The notes beneath the pieces were generated by a model that was not told where the DNA came from, made no database searches, and saw only the letters and a program-made list of their open reading frames with translations. A stretch of DNA of 64,000 nt, taken from NCBI RefSeq assembly GCF_009793355.1, contig NZ_WTKP01000006.1:62001-126000 (forward strand). The letters run 5' to 3'. Shown piece after piece: positions 36,862 to 45,923 of the stretch. The translations under genes were made by a program, and so were the position numbers. How positions within the stretch are numbered: position 1 is the stretch's first letter; each line of letters begins with the position of its first letter. The stretch comes from Vreelandella zhuhanensis (GTDB taxonomy: Bacteria > Pseudomonadota > Gammaproteobacteria > Pseudomonadales > Halomonadaceae).

Positions 36862-38015
36862 AAGTAGCACACGTTATTATTGGCCTGGATGTAGGCGGCG
36901 CTGAACTGATGCTTAAGCGTTTAGTAGAGTCACATGTTGAACAGTCAGACATTGAGCATGTGATTATTTCACTGACAGATCAGGGTGTATTTGGTGCGCA
37001 GCTTAGCAAACAGGGTATTACCGTATATTGTCTGAATATGTCCTCTATTGCTAAAGGCCCCTTTGTTTTTTTCAAGTTGCGTAAACTTTTGCAGCAATTA
37101 CGCCCAGATATTGTTCATACCTGGATGTATCATGCCGATCTTCTGGGTGGGCTGGCAGCACGTAGTGCAGGGCTGCGTAATGTGGTTTGGGGTATCCGCA
37201 GTACCGATATCCGTAAGGGCGGTAGTAAAGTCACTTTGCTGGTTCGTAAACTGTGTGCATGGTTGTCAGGGCCGATACCTCGCGTCATTGTGTGCGCGGC
37301 CAACGCATCCCAAAAAGTACATGAAGGTATTGGCTACGCATCGAGCAAGATGCAGGTGATTCCCAACGGGTTTAAACTTGATAAGATTCTTTCAACAAGC
37401 AATGCTGAATCAACCGTTCGCGAACAGTTGGGCATAAGCCAGAATTCTAAGGTTGTTATATCTGTCGGGCGTTTCAATCCGGTAAAAGACCATAAAACTT
37501 TCATCGAAGCCGCTGGCAAGGTGGCCGCACATTTTGACGATGTAAGGTTCTGGCTGGTAGGGCGTGACCTTGATCACTCGAACGCACAGCTCATGACCAT
37601 GATTGAAAAAACAGGCCATGCCGAAGCCTTTCATCTGTTGGGTGAAAGAAGCGATGTATCTGCATGCCTGCAATCCAGTGATATTTTTTGCCTGCACTCT
37701 GTAACAGAAGGCTTCCCAAATGTATTAGGTGAGGCGATGGCGGTTGGTTTGCCCTGTGTGACAACGGATGTAGGCGATGCAGCTTACCTATTGAATAAGT
37801 CTGAATGGGTAGTCCCAGCTGCCTCACCTGAAAGGTTAGCAAAAAAACTGAGTGAAATGCTATCCATCTCATCAGCTGGAAGGGATGAGTTAGGGCATGC
37901 TGCTGCTTTGAGAATTCGTCATAACTTCACAATAGATGCCATTAGCCAGCAGTATTTTGATCTCTATAAATCACTAGTTGATCCCTTAAACATGAAACTT
38001 ACTATGGAAGTCTGA
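36858..38015 (+). CDS. Family 4 glycosyltransferase
   Basis: 385 residues from the GTG at 36858, which overlaps the asnB stop and begins the fold cleanly (KVAHVIIGLDVGGAELML). An in-frame GTG at 36819 would add 13 residues. The GT-B retaining motifs are present: VVISVGRFNPVKDHKTFIEA and the donor-site SVTEGFPNVLGEAMAVGLP with the E-x7-E pattern. The sugar donor is unknown. Composition is less AT-rich than its GT2 neighbour. Confidence 0.9.
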   Translation: MKVAHVIIGLDVGGAELMLKRLVESHVEQSDIEHVIISLTDQGVFGAQLSKQGITVYCLNMSSIAKGPFVFFKLRKLLQQLRPDIVHTWMYHADLLGGLAARSAGLRNVVWGIRSTDIRKGGSKVTLLVRKLCAWLSGPIPRVIVCAANASQKVHEGIGYASSKMQVIPNGFKLDKILSTSNAESTVREQLGISQNSKVVISVGRFNPVKDHKTFIEAAGKVAAHFDDVRFWLVGRDLDHSNAQLMTMIEKTGHAEAFHLLGERSDVSACLQSSDIFCLHSVTEGFPNVLGEAMAVGLPCVTTDVGDAAYLLNKSEWVVPAASPERLAKKLSEMLSISSAGRDELGHAAALRIRHNFTIDAISQQYFDLYKSLVDPLNMKLTMEV

Positions 38016-38047
38016 CCTTACCTACTAGGGAAAACGCATAAAAAACC

Positions 38048-38071
38048 GCGCTACAACGGGCTTCGTAGCGC
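38048..38071 (+). terminator. Possible hairpin after the GT4 gene
   Basis: GCGCTAC and GTAGCGC form a perfect seven-base stem around a ten-base loop, followed by TTTGCT. The T run is short, so it may be a weak or attenuating terminator, or a REP-like remnant, since GTAGGAGC follows at 38079. The rest of this 200-base gap shows nothing clear. Confidence 0.35.
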
Positions 38072-38212
38072 TTTGCTAGTAGGAGCTAATGTGGTTATCT
38101 AACGGCTTTTGCTCATGGAGCTTGAGGCCGCCCACCTAGTTTTTCACTTGTCTGAATATTTGGTATTTTTCCTGGTTGTAATCAACGTATCTCAAGAGTT
38201 TATAGCGTATTC

Positions 38213-39391
38213 ATGGAAATTGTTTCAACTGCTTGGCACGTCATCGTCGCTTTTTCTGTTTTTGTAATCGGTGCTCTGCTAATGATTTTATTGGCGAGAT
38301 GCTTCAGCGTCGGCTCGCTACGTAGCTTGGGATTATATTGCTGGCACACAATATTTTGTCTATTTTATTTATGGTTTGTCTTGCGGTTTGGCGGTGACGC
38401 CGTTGCGTATTTTCGGAAGGCTTCCGAAGGTGAAGTTGTATTTAGTTTCGGAACTGCGGGTGTGGATTATTTCACGGCTTTTTTGGTGCAGGGCGTTGGT
38501 GTTTCTATACTAGGCGCTTTTCTCATATTCAATATCTTTGGATCCATCGGGTTGCTTGCTCTCAATGGCTCTCTTAAAGTCGCTACTCGCAATGCAAAGC
38601 CGTATGTTATTAAGCTGGCAACAGTCATCGTATTTTTGCCGTCAGTGAGCTTTTGGTCATCAGCTATTGGCAAAGACTCGTTATCTTTTATGGCCACAGG
38701 ATTGGCTCTTTGGGCGGCTTTAGACCTTGGTAAACGCGGGTTGCTGATGGCAATAGCCATCGTAGTCATGTTAATGGTGCGGCCTCATATGGCCGGTATT
38801 ATGGTAATGGGGTTAGCGCTTGCCGTAATGTTTGACTCCAATATGACGCTCGGTAAAAGGTTAATTTGCGGGATTGGCGCTATCTCAATCGCTGGGATGC
38901 TCGTTCCCTTCGCTCTGCAATATGCTGGCGTTGGGGAAACCGTCAGTGTTGATTCGCTTAATGCATATATCGATAAACGTCAATCCTATAATATGGAGGG
39001 TGGAGGGGGCGTGGATATTTCTTCCATGAGCCTGCCGGTACAGTTGTTCACCTACATGTTCCGACCAACTTTTTTAGAGATAAATTCAATTTTCTCAGTT
39101 GCTGCGGCACTAGATAATGCGATCCTCTTGTATTTATTTGTGTTTGGTGGGTGGGTTTTATTTAAGTGTCGTGTGCGCTCAGTTGGTAATAGAGTATTCA
39201 TGTGGGCTTATGTGTTGGTGGCGTGGATTATATTGTCGATGGTAACTGCAAATCTTGGTATTGCCTTGCGCCAGAAATGGATGTTTGCACCTATGCTGAT
39301 TTTTCTACTGCTCTCTGTCATTGGCAAGAAACAATGCACGACACCTCCGATCCTTTCGTTGAGCAAGAGCGATGACAGTGAATTGAAATAA
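38213..39391 (+). CDS. wzy: O-unit polymerase Wzy
   Basis: 392 residues, about ten membrane helices and a longer periplasmic loop near 240-280 (SYNMEGGGGVDISSMSLPVQ). The FLPSVSFWSSAIGKDSLSFM and MVRPHMAG segments recur in oligosaccharide-unit polymerases and differ from WaaL. Together with Wzx and Wzc this makes a Wzx/Wzy-dependent pathway. It is AT-rich compared with the window. The stop overlaps the start of a truncated reading frame (TAATG). Confidence 0.82.
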   Translation: MEIVSTAWHVIVAFSVFVIGALLMILLARCFSVGSLRSLGLYCWHTIFCLFYLWFVLRFGGDAVAYFRKASEGEVVFSFGTAGVDYFTAFLVQGVGVSILGAFLIFNIFGSIGLLALNGSLKVATRNAKPYVIKLATVIVFLPSVSFWSSAIGKDSLSFMATGLALWAALDLGKRGLLMAIAIVVMLMVRPHMAGIMVMGLALAVMFDSNMTLGKRLICGIGAISIAGMLVPFALQYAGVGETVSVDSLNAYIDKRQSYNMEGGGGVDISSMSLPVQLFTYMFRPTFLEINSIFSVAAALDNAILLYLFVFGGWVLFKCRVRSVGNRVFMWAYVLVAWIILSMVTANLGIALRQKWMFAPMLIFLLLSVIGKKQCTTPPILSLSKSDDSELK

Positions 39392-39480
39392 TGAAGCCAA
39401 TTTTAATAGTAGCAAGTTATCCAGTGGTCGCCGCCTTGGTCTGTATGAACGAGGCACTGACCGCACCACGTCCGGCCTGA
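39391..39480 (+). pseudogene. Truncated glycosyltransferase start at a recombination junction
   Basis: A 29-codon frame begins MKPILIVASYP, a typical start of a GT4 glycosyltransferase, translationally coupled to wzy (TAATG). After about base 39423 composition jumps to GC-rich and the remaining residues ([18 protein letters not shown]) look like chance coding. I read this as the 5' stub of a gene whose body was lost when an O-antigen block was exchanged. Confidence 0.6.
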
Positions 39481-39565
39481 GCGCAGGCAGGCAATTCTCG
39501 ACTCCTCATCATGCGTCTCTTCTCTATACGACTCTTCCCCACATCTAGTACCAACAGGAACCTCC

Positions 39566-40594
39566 ATGTCATTCGACGAATGCCAAGCCGCGCTGCGCCA
39601 GCAGCCGCGTCGCTGGCTGGTAACCGGCTGTGCCGGCTTTATCGGCAGCAACCTCCTGGAAACCCTGCTCAAGCTCGACCAGCAAGTGGTCGGGCTGGAC
39701 AACTTCGCCACCGGCTTTCAGGCCAACCTGGATGAGGTGAAGTCCCTGGTCACTCCGGCACAGTGGGCGCGGTTCCATTTCATCGAGGGGGATATCCGCA
39801 ACCTGGAAGATTGTGCCAAGGCCTGTGAGGGGGTGGTCCATGTATTGCACCAGGCGGCGCTGGGTTCGGTGCCGCGCTCCATCGCGGACCCCATCGCCAC
39901 CAATGCGGCCAATATCACTGGCCAATTGAACATGCTGGTGGCCGCCAAGGATGCCGAGGTGAAGAGCTTCGTCTATGCGGCGTCGAGCTCCACCTATGGT
40001 GATCATCCGGCACTGCCCAAGGTGGAAGACCGCATCGGCAAGCCGCTTTCGCCCTATGCGGTGACCAAGGTGGTCAATGAAATGTATGCCGAGGTGTTTG
40101 CCGGCACCTATGGCTTCAAGGCCACTGGGCTGCGTTACTTCAATGTGTTCGGCAAGCGTCAGAACCCTAACGGTGCCTATGCGGCGGTGATCCCCGCCTG
40201 GGCGGGGGCCATGCTCACCAACGATACGCTGTTCATCAACGGCGATGGCGAAACCAGCCGCGATTTCTGCTTCATCGAGAATGCCGTCCAGGCCAACTTG
40301 CTGGCCGCCACCGCAACGGATGAGGCCCAGGGCGAGGTATACAACGTGGCGGTCAACGCCCGTACCAGCCTCAATCAGCTGTTTGACGCCATCCAGGCCG
40401 CCTTGGCCGAGCAGGGCGTTAGCTACTCTCAGACCCCCACCTACCGCGACTTTCGCCCCGGTGATGTGCGCCATTCCCAGGCCGATATCGGCAAGGCCCG
40501 GAAGCTACTCGGCTATGCCCCGACCTACACCATTCAGGATGGCATTCACGAGGCGATGCCCTGGTATGTGAAGCACTTTCGTGGCCGTGGTTGA
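39566..40594 (+). CDS. wbpP: UDP-N-acetylglucosamine 4-epimerase (WbpP/TviC type)
   Basis: 342 residues, very like Pseudomonas Wbp[45 protein letters not shown], the catalytic SSSTYGDHP with SPYAVTK, and [11 protein letters not shown] all match. It interconverts UDP-GlcNAc and UDP-GalNAc. The next gene oxidises C6, so the pair yields UDP-GalNAcA. GC-rich again, unlike wzy just upstream. Confidence 0.93.
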   Translation: MSFDECQAALRQQPRRWLVTGCAGFIGSNLLETLLKLDQQVVGLDNFATGFQANLDEVKSLVTPAQWARFHFIEGDIRNLEDCAKACEGVVHVLHQAALGSVPRSIADPIATNAANITGQLNMLVAAKDAEVKSFVYAASSSTYGDHPALPKVEDRIGKPLSPYAVTKVVNEMYAEVFAGTYGFKATGLRYFNVFGKRQNPNGAYAAVIPAWAGAMLTNDTLFINGDGETSRDFCFIENAVQANLLAATATDEAQGEVYNVAVNARTSLNQLFDAIQAALAEQGVSYSQTPTYRDFRPGDVRHSQADIGKARKLLGYAPTYTIQDGIHEAMPWYVKHFRGRG

Positions 40595-40675
40595 GTGGCC
40601 GCTATCTCGATTCAACTGTTACCCGTTTTTACTGATAGCCGTTTTTATTGATCAAGCACCGCGAGGGAGAAACTG

Positions 40676-41953
40676 ATGCTGAGCATGGATAATGTGCGCC
40701 TAGGCGTGATCGGCCTGGGCTATGTGGGGCTGCCGTTGGCGGTGGAGTTCGGCAAGCTACTGCCTACGGTGGGCTTTGATATCAATACCCAGCGTATTCG
40801 TGAGCTGAACGATGGCATCGATCTCACCCTGGAGGTGGAGCCGGAACTGCTGGCCCAGGCCAGCCGGCTGAGTTTCGAAAGCGATCTCGAGGCGCTGCGC
40901 GGCTGCAATGTATACATCATTACCGTGCCCACGCCCATCGATGCCAGCCGTCAACCGGATCTTACCCCCTTGATCAAGGCCAGCGAGACCCTGGGCCAGG
41001 TGGTGCAGAAAGGCGATGTGGTGATTTATGAGTCGACTGTCTACCCCGGTGCCACCGAGGAAGACTGCATTCCGGTGATCGAGCGGGTCTCGGGGCTTAC
41101 CTACAACCAGGACTTCTTCGCCGGTTACAGCCCGGAGCGCATCAACCCCGGCGACAAGGAACACCGCGTGACCACCATCCGCAAGGTGACCTCGGGTTCT
41201 ACCCCGGAGATCGCCGACTTCGTGGATGCGCTCTACCGCCAGGTGATCACCGCCGGTACCCACAAGGCCAGCTCCATCGCCGTAGCCGAGGCGGCCAAGG
41301 TGATCGAGAACACCCAGCGTGATATCAACATCGCCCTGATCAACGAGCTGGCGGTGATCTTCAATCGTCTGGGAATCGACACCGAGGAAGTACTGGAAGC
41401 CGCCGGCACCAAGTGGAACTTCCTGCCGTTTCGCCCGGGGCTGGTGGGTGGTCACTGCATCGGCGTGGACCCCTACTACCTGACCCACAAGGCCCAGCAG
41501 GTGGGCTATCACCCCGAGGTGATCCTCGCGGGGCGGCGCATCAACGACAACATGGGCGCCTATGTGGCCAGCCAGCTGATCAAGCAGATGATCAAGCGGC
41601 GCATCCATGTGGAAGGGGCACGGGTGCTGGTGATGGGCTTGACCTTCAAGGAGAATTGCCCGGACCTGCGCAACACCCGCGTGGTGGATATTCTCAACGA
41701 GCTTGCCGACTACAACATCGCGGTGGATGTCTATGACCCCCAGGTCAACAAGGCCGAGGCCGCGCATGAATACGGCATCCGCCCAGTGGAGCACCCGGAA
41801 GCTTCCGCCTACGATGCCATCATCCTGGCCGTGGCCCACCAGGAGTTCCGCGAGATGGCCGTTGAAGCCATTCGCGCCTGGGGCAAGCCCGAGCACGTGC
41901 TCTACGACCTGAAGTATGTGTTGCCCAAGCGCGACGTGGATTTGCGACTTTGA
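40676..41953 (+). CDS. wbpO: UDP-N-acetyl-hexosamine 6-dehydrogenase (WbpO/TviB type)
   Basis: 425 residues. [18 protein letters not shown] binds [20 protein letters not shown] is family-typical, and the catalytic Cys lies in [17 protein letters not shown]. This separates it from Ugd-type UDP-glucose dehydrogenases. With the epimerase before it, it supplies UDP-GalNAcA. A GGGAG site eight bases ahead supports this start. The downstream gene starts in its stop (TTGA). Confidence 0.93.
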   Translation: MLSMDNVRLGVIGLGYVGLPLAVEFGKLLPTVGFDINTQRIRELNDGIDLTLEVEPELLAQASRLSFESDLEALRGCNVYIITVPTPIDASRQPDLTPLIKASETLGQVVQKGDVVIYESTVYPGATEEDCIPVIERVSGLTYNQDFFAGYSPERINPGDKEHRVTTIRKVTSGSTPEIADFVDALYRQVITAGTHKASSIAVAEAAKVIENTQRDINIALINELAVIFNRLGIDTEEVLEAAGTKWNFLPFRPGLVGGHCIGVDPYYLTHKAQQVGYHPEVILAGRRINDNMGAYVASQLIKQMIKRRIHVEGARVLVMGLTFKENCPDLRNTRVVDILNELADYNIAVDVYDPQVNKAEAAHEYGIRPVEHPEASAYDAIILAVAHQEFREMAVEAIRAWGKPEHVLYDLKYVLPKRDVDLRL

Positions 41954-43074
41954 AGACATTTCTGTTGATTGCCAGTTTCCCCGATTCGCTGATCAAATTT
42001 CGAGGGCCGTTACTGCAGGCCTTGCTGGCAAAGGGGCTGGATGTGCATGTGGCGGCGCCAGACCTGGCCGGTGTGCAGGATATTCGTGAAGAGCTGGAAG
42101 CGCTGGGCATTACCCTGCATGAGATCGGCCTGAAACGCACTGGCACCAACCCGGTTGCGGATATGGGCACCATGGCTGAACTGTGGCGGCTGATGCGCCG
42201 CATTCGGCCGGATTACGTGCTGGGGTATACCATCAAGCCCGTGATTTACGGCTCCTTGGCGGCGTGGCTGGCGGGTGTGCCCAACCGATTTTCACTGGTT
42301 ACCGGGCTGGGTTATGCGTTTACGGGTGAAGCCTCGGGTAAACGTGGCCTGCTGCGAAAGCTGATTCAGCGCTTGTATCGGTTCGGGCTTTCCAAAAGCC
42401 GCAAGGTGTTCTTCCAGAACCCGGATGACCAGGCGCTGTTTCGGGAACTGGGTTTGCTGCCAGCCAGTGTTCCTTCCTGCGTGGTGAATGGCTCCGGTGT
42501 GGATGTGGCGGATTACTCGCTGGCACCGCTGCCGGAGAAGCCTTCATTTCTGCTGATTGCCCGCCTGTTAGGTGACAAGGGTGTTCGTGAGTATGCCAAG
42601 GCAGCCAGTAAGGTGAGGGCGCAGCATCCTCAGGCAAGCTTCAAGCTGGTGGGCTGGATTGACGATAACCCGGATGCCATTGCCCAGCACGAGCTGGATG
42701 AGTGGGTAAGCTCCGGTGCCCTGGAATTTCTGGGCAAACTGGCGGACGTTCGCCCGGCCATTGCCGATTGCAATGTGTACGTGCTGCCCTCTTACCGAGA
42801 GGGCACGCCCCGCACCGTACTGGAGGCGATGGCCATGGGCCGGCCGGTGATCACTACCGATGCCCCCGGTTGCCGGGAGACAGTCACGGATGGTGACAAT
42901 GGTTTTCTGGTGCCGGTAAAGGCGGTGGACGAGCTGGCGGCTGCCATGGTGCGTTTTATTGAAACACCGGAACTGGTGGACAAGATGGGACAGCGTTCCC
43001 GGCAGGTGGCGGAGCAGAAATACGATGTGCACCGGGTGAATGAGTTTATGTTGGGGGAGATGGGGATTGAATGA
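41950..43074 (+). CDS. Family 4 glycosyltransferase (PglA/WbpX-like)
   Basis: 374 residues from a TTG start overlapping the dehydrogenase stop. The GT-B fold begins [19 protein letters not shown]. The donor site reads [21 protein letters not shown], with the EGTPR loop common in transferases that add the second sugar to bacillosamine- or GalNAc-type carriers. Its position just before the pglC-type gene supports that role. Coupled to pglC by an ATGA overlap. Confidence 0.88.
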   Translation: MKTFLLIASFPDSLIKFRGPLLQALLAKGLDVHVAAPDLAGVQDIREELEALGITLHEIGLKRTGTNPVADMGTMAELWRLMRRIRPDYVLGYTIKPVIYGSLAAWLAGVPNRFSLVTGLGYAFTGEASGKRGLLRKLIQRLYRFGLSKSRKVFFQNPDDQALFRELGLLPASVPSCVVNGSGVDVADYSLAPLPEKPSFLLIARLLGDKGVREYAKAASKVRAQHPQASFKLVGWIDDNPDAIAQHELDEWVSSGALEFLGKLADVRPAIADCNVYVLPSYREGTPRTVLEAMAMGRPVITTDAPGCRETVTDGDNGFLVPVKAVDELAAAMVRFIETPELVDKMGQRSRQVAEQKYDVHRVNEFMLGEMGIE

Positions 43075-43703
43075 TTAAGCGTATTTTCGATGTGGTAGCG
43101 TCCACCGTTGCGCTGGTGGTTCTGTTGCCGGTAACCGCTGTTGTTGCTCTGCTGATCCACCGCAAACTCGGCTCCCCCGTATTCTTCCGCCAGACCCGCC
43201 CCGGTTTGCATGGCAAACCCTTCGAGATGGTGAAGTTCCGCACCATGCTGGATGCCTTGGACAAGCACGGCAACCCGCTGCCGGATGACCAGCGTATGAC
43301 ACCGTTCGGCAGTTTTCTGCGCGCTACCAGCCTGGATGAGCTGCCGGAGCTGTGGAATGTACTCAAGGGTGACATGAGCCTGGTGGGGCCGCGCCCGCTG
43401 CTGATGGAGTATCTGCCGCTCTACAGCCAGGAACAGTATCGCCGCCACGAGGTACGCCCGGGGGTAACCGGCTGGGCCCAGGTCAATGGGCGCAATGCCT
43501 TGAGCTGGGACGAGAAGTTCAAGCTCGATGTCTGGTACGTCGACAACCGGTCGTTCGGGCTCGATCTCAATATCCTGAAATTAACCGTGAAACAGGTGCT
43601 GGTTCGTGACGGTATCTCGGCGGAAGGCCAGGCGACGATGACGAAATTTCGCGGTAACCCGCATGAAATGCCTTGTCATGCCGACAACGAGTCGCGCTCG
43701 TAA
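43071..43703 (+). CDS. pglC: Undecaprenyl-phosphate glycosyl-1-phosphate transferase (PglC type)
   Basis: 210 residues: one N-terminal re-entrant membrane helix (VVASTVALVVLLPVTAVVAL) and the small phosphoglycosyltransferase core. That core has the motifs FFRQTRPGLHGKPFEMVKFR, TSLDELPELWNVLKGDMS and LVGPRPLL. It starts O-unit synthesis by moving a sugar-1-phosphate to undecaprenyl phosphate. The pglD, E and F neighbours make di-N-acetylbacillosamine its likely substrate. Confidence 0.93.
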   Translation: MIKRIFDVVASTVALVVLLPVTAVVALLIHRKLGSPVFFRQTRPGLHGKPFEMVKFRTMLDALDKHGNPLPDDQRMTPFGSFLRATSLDELPELWNVLKGDMSLVGPRPLLMEYLPLYSQEQYRRHEVRPGVTGWAQVNGRNALSWDEKFKLDVWYVDNRSFGLDLNILKLTVKQVLVRDGISAEGQATMTKFRGNPHEMPCHADNESRS

Positions 43704-43735
43704 TCTTTCTCTCTTTCTCTCTTTCTCTCTTTCGC
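43704..43735 (+). repeat. Octanucleotide tandem repeat after pglC
   Basis: Three perfect and one imperfect copy of TCTTTCTC begin directly after the pglC stop. An eight-base unit can slip. It is outside any reading frame I accept, so it could alter only the spacing or leader of the acetyltransferase gene 110 bases downstream. Confidence 0.9.
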
Positions 43736-43844
43736 TCTGCGTCGATTGATACGCTATCATGGTATGAGTTTCGTCATTCTGTCTCATCAAGTGCTTGGTA
43801 CTAAGCAGGCAGCCATGACAGCCTTTAACCGTAGAGGAATGCCC

Positions 43845-44555
43845 ATGACCCGCACCGACTCTTCAAACCGTAAGACGCGCCGCCTTGCTGTGCTGGGTGC
43901 CAGCGGCCATGGCAAGGTGATTGCGGACATGGCCATTCAGCTTGGCTGGGAGCAGGTCGTCTTCTTCGACGACGCCTGGCCGGAAAAGCAGCTTAACGGG
44001 ATCTGGCATGTCGTGGGTGATACCGAAGCGCTGTTCGAACAGCTCGCCGACTTCGATGGCGTCATCGTGGGTATCGGCAACAACGCCATTCGCCTTAATA
44101 AACAGGCTGCTCTGGCCAATGCCGGTGCTAACCTGGTGAGCTTGGTGCATCCCGCCGCGGTGGTTAGCCGCCTGGCCAGCCTGGGCAAGGGCAGTGTGGT
44201 GATGGCGGGTGCCGTGGTGCAGGTGGATGTGCACCTGGGGGAAGCCTGCATCATCAACACCAGAGCCAGCGTGGACCACGACTGCCGGCTGGGCGATGGC
44301 GTGCATGTCTCACCCGGGGCGAACTTGGCCGGCGGTGTGGTGGTGGGTGAAGGCTCCTGGGTCGGTATCGGCGCTTCCATCAGGCAGCTGGTGCACCTGG
44401 GCAGTGGAGTGGTCATCGGCGCCAACGGCACTGTGGTGTCCCATGTCTCGGATGGCCTGACCATGGTGGGCACCCCGGCCCGCCCGCTGCACTCCGGCCC
44501 GCCCGCTGCAATCCGGCACCAGCCTTCAGGCGGAACCGCTCTCCTGACACAATAG
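43845..44555 (+). CDS. pglD: PglD-type UDP-4-amino-sugar N-acetyltransferase
   Basis: 236 residues from the ATG at 43845, placed seven bases after GAGG; earlier in-frame ATGs exist (43746, 43839) but lack good spacing. An N-terminal Rossmann-like part (RLAVLGASGHGKVIADMA) binds the nucleotide sugar. A left-handed beta-helix follows (SLVHPAAVVSRLASLGKGSV, then VDHDCRLGDGVHVSPGA with the catalytic His). It acetylates C4-NH2 of the PglE product to give UDP-diNAcBac. Confidence 0.9.
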   Translation: MTRTDSSNRKTRRLAVLGASGHGKVIADMAIQLGWEQVVFFDDAWPEKQLNGIWHVVGDTEALFEQLADFDGVIVGIGNNAIRLNKQAALANAGANLVSLVHPAAVVSRLASLGKGSVVMAGAVVQVDVHLGEACIINTRASVDHDCRLGDGVHVSPGANLAGGVVVGEGSWVGIGASIRQLVHLGSGVVIGANGTVVSHVSDGLTMVGTPARPLHSGPPAAIRHQPSGGTALLTQ

Positions 44556-44623
44556 CTTCCTGGACATATCCTCCTCTTCCTGCGTGGCTTCACGCAACAC
44601 TTCCATTCTGACGGGTTAACGAG

Positions 44624-45880
44624 ATGCTTAATGGACCCTTTTCCTCCTGGCCTTCCTTTACCGAGGAAGAGGCCCAGGCAGTGCAGCATGTGCTGCTTTC
44701 CAACCAGGTGAACTACTGGACCGGCCAGGAGGGCCGCCAGTTCGAGCGCGAATTCGCGCAGTTTTCCGAAAGCGACCATGCGATTGCCGTTTCCAACGGC
44801 ACCACGGCGCTGGATCTGGCCCTGAAGGGGCTGGGTATCGGCGAAGGCGAGGGTCGGGGGCGCGATGAGGTGATCGTCACAGCGCGTACTTTCCTGGCCT
44901 CGGTCTCCAGTATCGTCACCGCCGGTGCAGTGCCGGTATTTGCCGATGTGGATCGCGACTCCCAGAACATCACCGCGGCTACGGTGGCGGAGAAGATCAC
45001 CCCCAACACCCGCGCGATCATCGCCGTGCATCTGGCCGGCTGGCCCTGCGAGATGGACGAGTTGGTGGCGCTGGCCGAACAGCACGGTCTTTACGTGATC
45101 GAGGATTGCGCCCAGGCCCACGGGGCCCGCTACCGCGGGCGTAGCGTGGGCAGCATCGGCCATGTGGGCTGCTGGTCGTTCTGCCAGGACAAGATCATGT
45201 CCACCGGCGGCGAAGGCGGCATGGTCACCACCAATGATGAGGCGCTGTGGCGCAAAATGTGGGCCTACAAGGACCACGGCAAGAGCTGGGCGGCGGTCTA
45301 CGAGCGTGAGCATCCACCGGGCTTCCGCTGGCTGCACGAAAGCTTCGGCACCAACTGGCGCATGACGGAAATGCAGTCCGCCATCGGTCGTATACAGCTT
45401 GCGCGCATGCCCGAGTGGAAGGCCGCCCGCCAGGCCAACGCCCAGCGTATCTGGCAGGCCGCCGGTGAATGCCCTGGCCTGCGGGTACCGGAGATTCCTG
45501 CGCATATCGAGCACGCCGCCTACAAATGCTACGTATTTGTGAAGTCTGATCAGCTGGCAGAAGGCTGGAACCGCGACCGCATCATGGGTGAGATCGCTGC
45601 CCAAGGGGTGCCGTGCTTCTCCGGCTCTTGTTCGGAGGTGTATCTCGAGAAGGCGTTCGATGGCTACTCTGATGATAATTCCGCCAGCCCCGGCTGGCGC
45701 CCCGAGCAGCCGCTGCCCGTGGCCCGGGAGCTGGGCGGAACCAGCCTGATGTTTCTCTGCCACCCCACCTTGACCGAGGCAGAGATCGACAAGACGTGCG
45801 ACGTTCTCAAGCGCGCCATGGCAGAAGCCGCAAGACGCTCAGAACAAATATCGCAAAAAGAAACGTGCTCATCGCGCTAA
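44624..45880 (+). CDS. pglE: PglE-type UDP-4-keto-sugar aminotransferase
   Basis: 418 residues, DegT/DnrJ family. Markers are SNGTTALDLALKGLG, YVIEDCAQAHGARYRG and the PLP Lys in SFCQDKIMSTGGEGGM, a variant typical of 4-amino sugar enzymes. It transaminates the 4-keto product of the PglF-type dehydratase. It lies 68 bases after pglD and 43 before pglF. Confidence 0.9.
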   Translation: MLNGPFSSWPSFTEEEAQAVQHVLLSNQVNYWTGQEGRQFEREFAQFSESDHAIAVSNGTTALDLALKGLGIGEGEGRGRDEVIVTARTFLASVSSIVTAGAVPVFADVDRDSQNITAATVAEKITPNTRAIIAVHLAGWPCEMDELVALAEQHGLYVIEDCAQAHGARYRGRSVGSIGHVGCWSFCQDKIMSTGGEGGMVTTNDEALWRKMWAYKDHGKSWAAVYEREHPPGFRWLHESFGTNWRMTEMQSAIGRIQLARMPEWKAARQANAQRIWQAAGECPGLRVPEIPAHIEHAAYKCYVFVKSDQLAEGWNRDRIMGEIAAQGVPCFSGSCSEVYLEKAFDGYSDDNSASPGWRPEQPLPVARELGGTSLMFLCHPTLTEAEIDKTCDVLKRAMAEAARRSEQISQKETCSSR

Positions 45881-45923
45881 TGGGGGTGCCTGCTTTTCAG
45901 GGGCACCCCACTCTTGCTTCTTC

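Noticed and set aside
40757..41959. A 400-codon minus-strand frame opposite the UDP-sugar dehydrogenase
   Set aside because: His/Gly-rich antisense shadow; the sense strand is unambiguous.
43937..45763. A 608-codon minus-strand frame opposite pglD and pglE
   Set aside because: It is antisense to two recognised enzymes with catalytic motifs and has low-complexity content and no ribosome-binding site.
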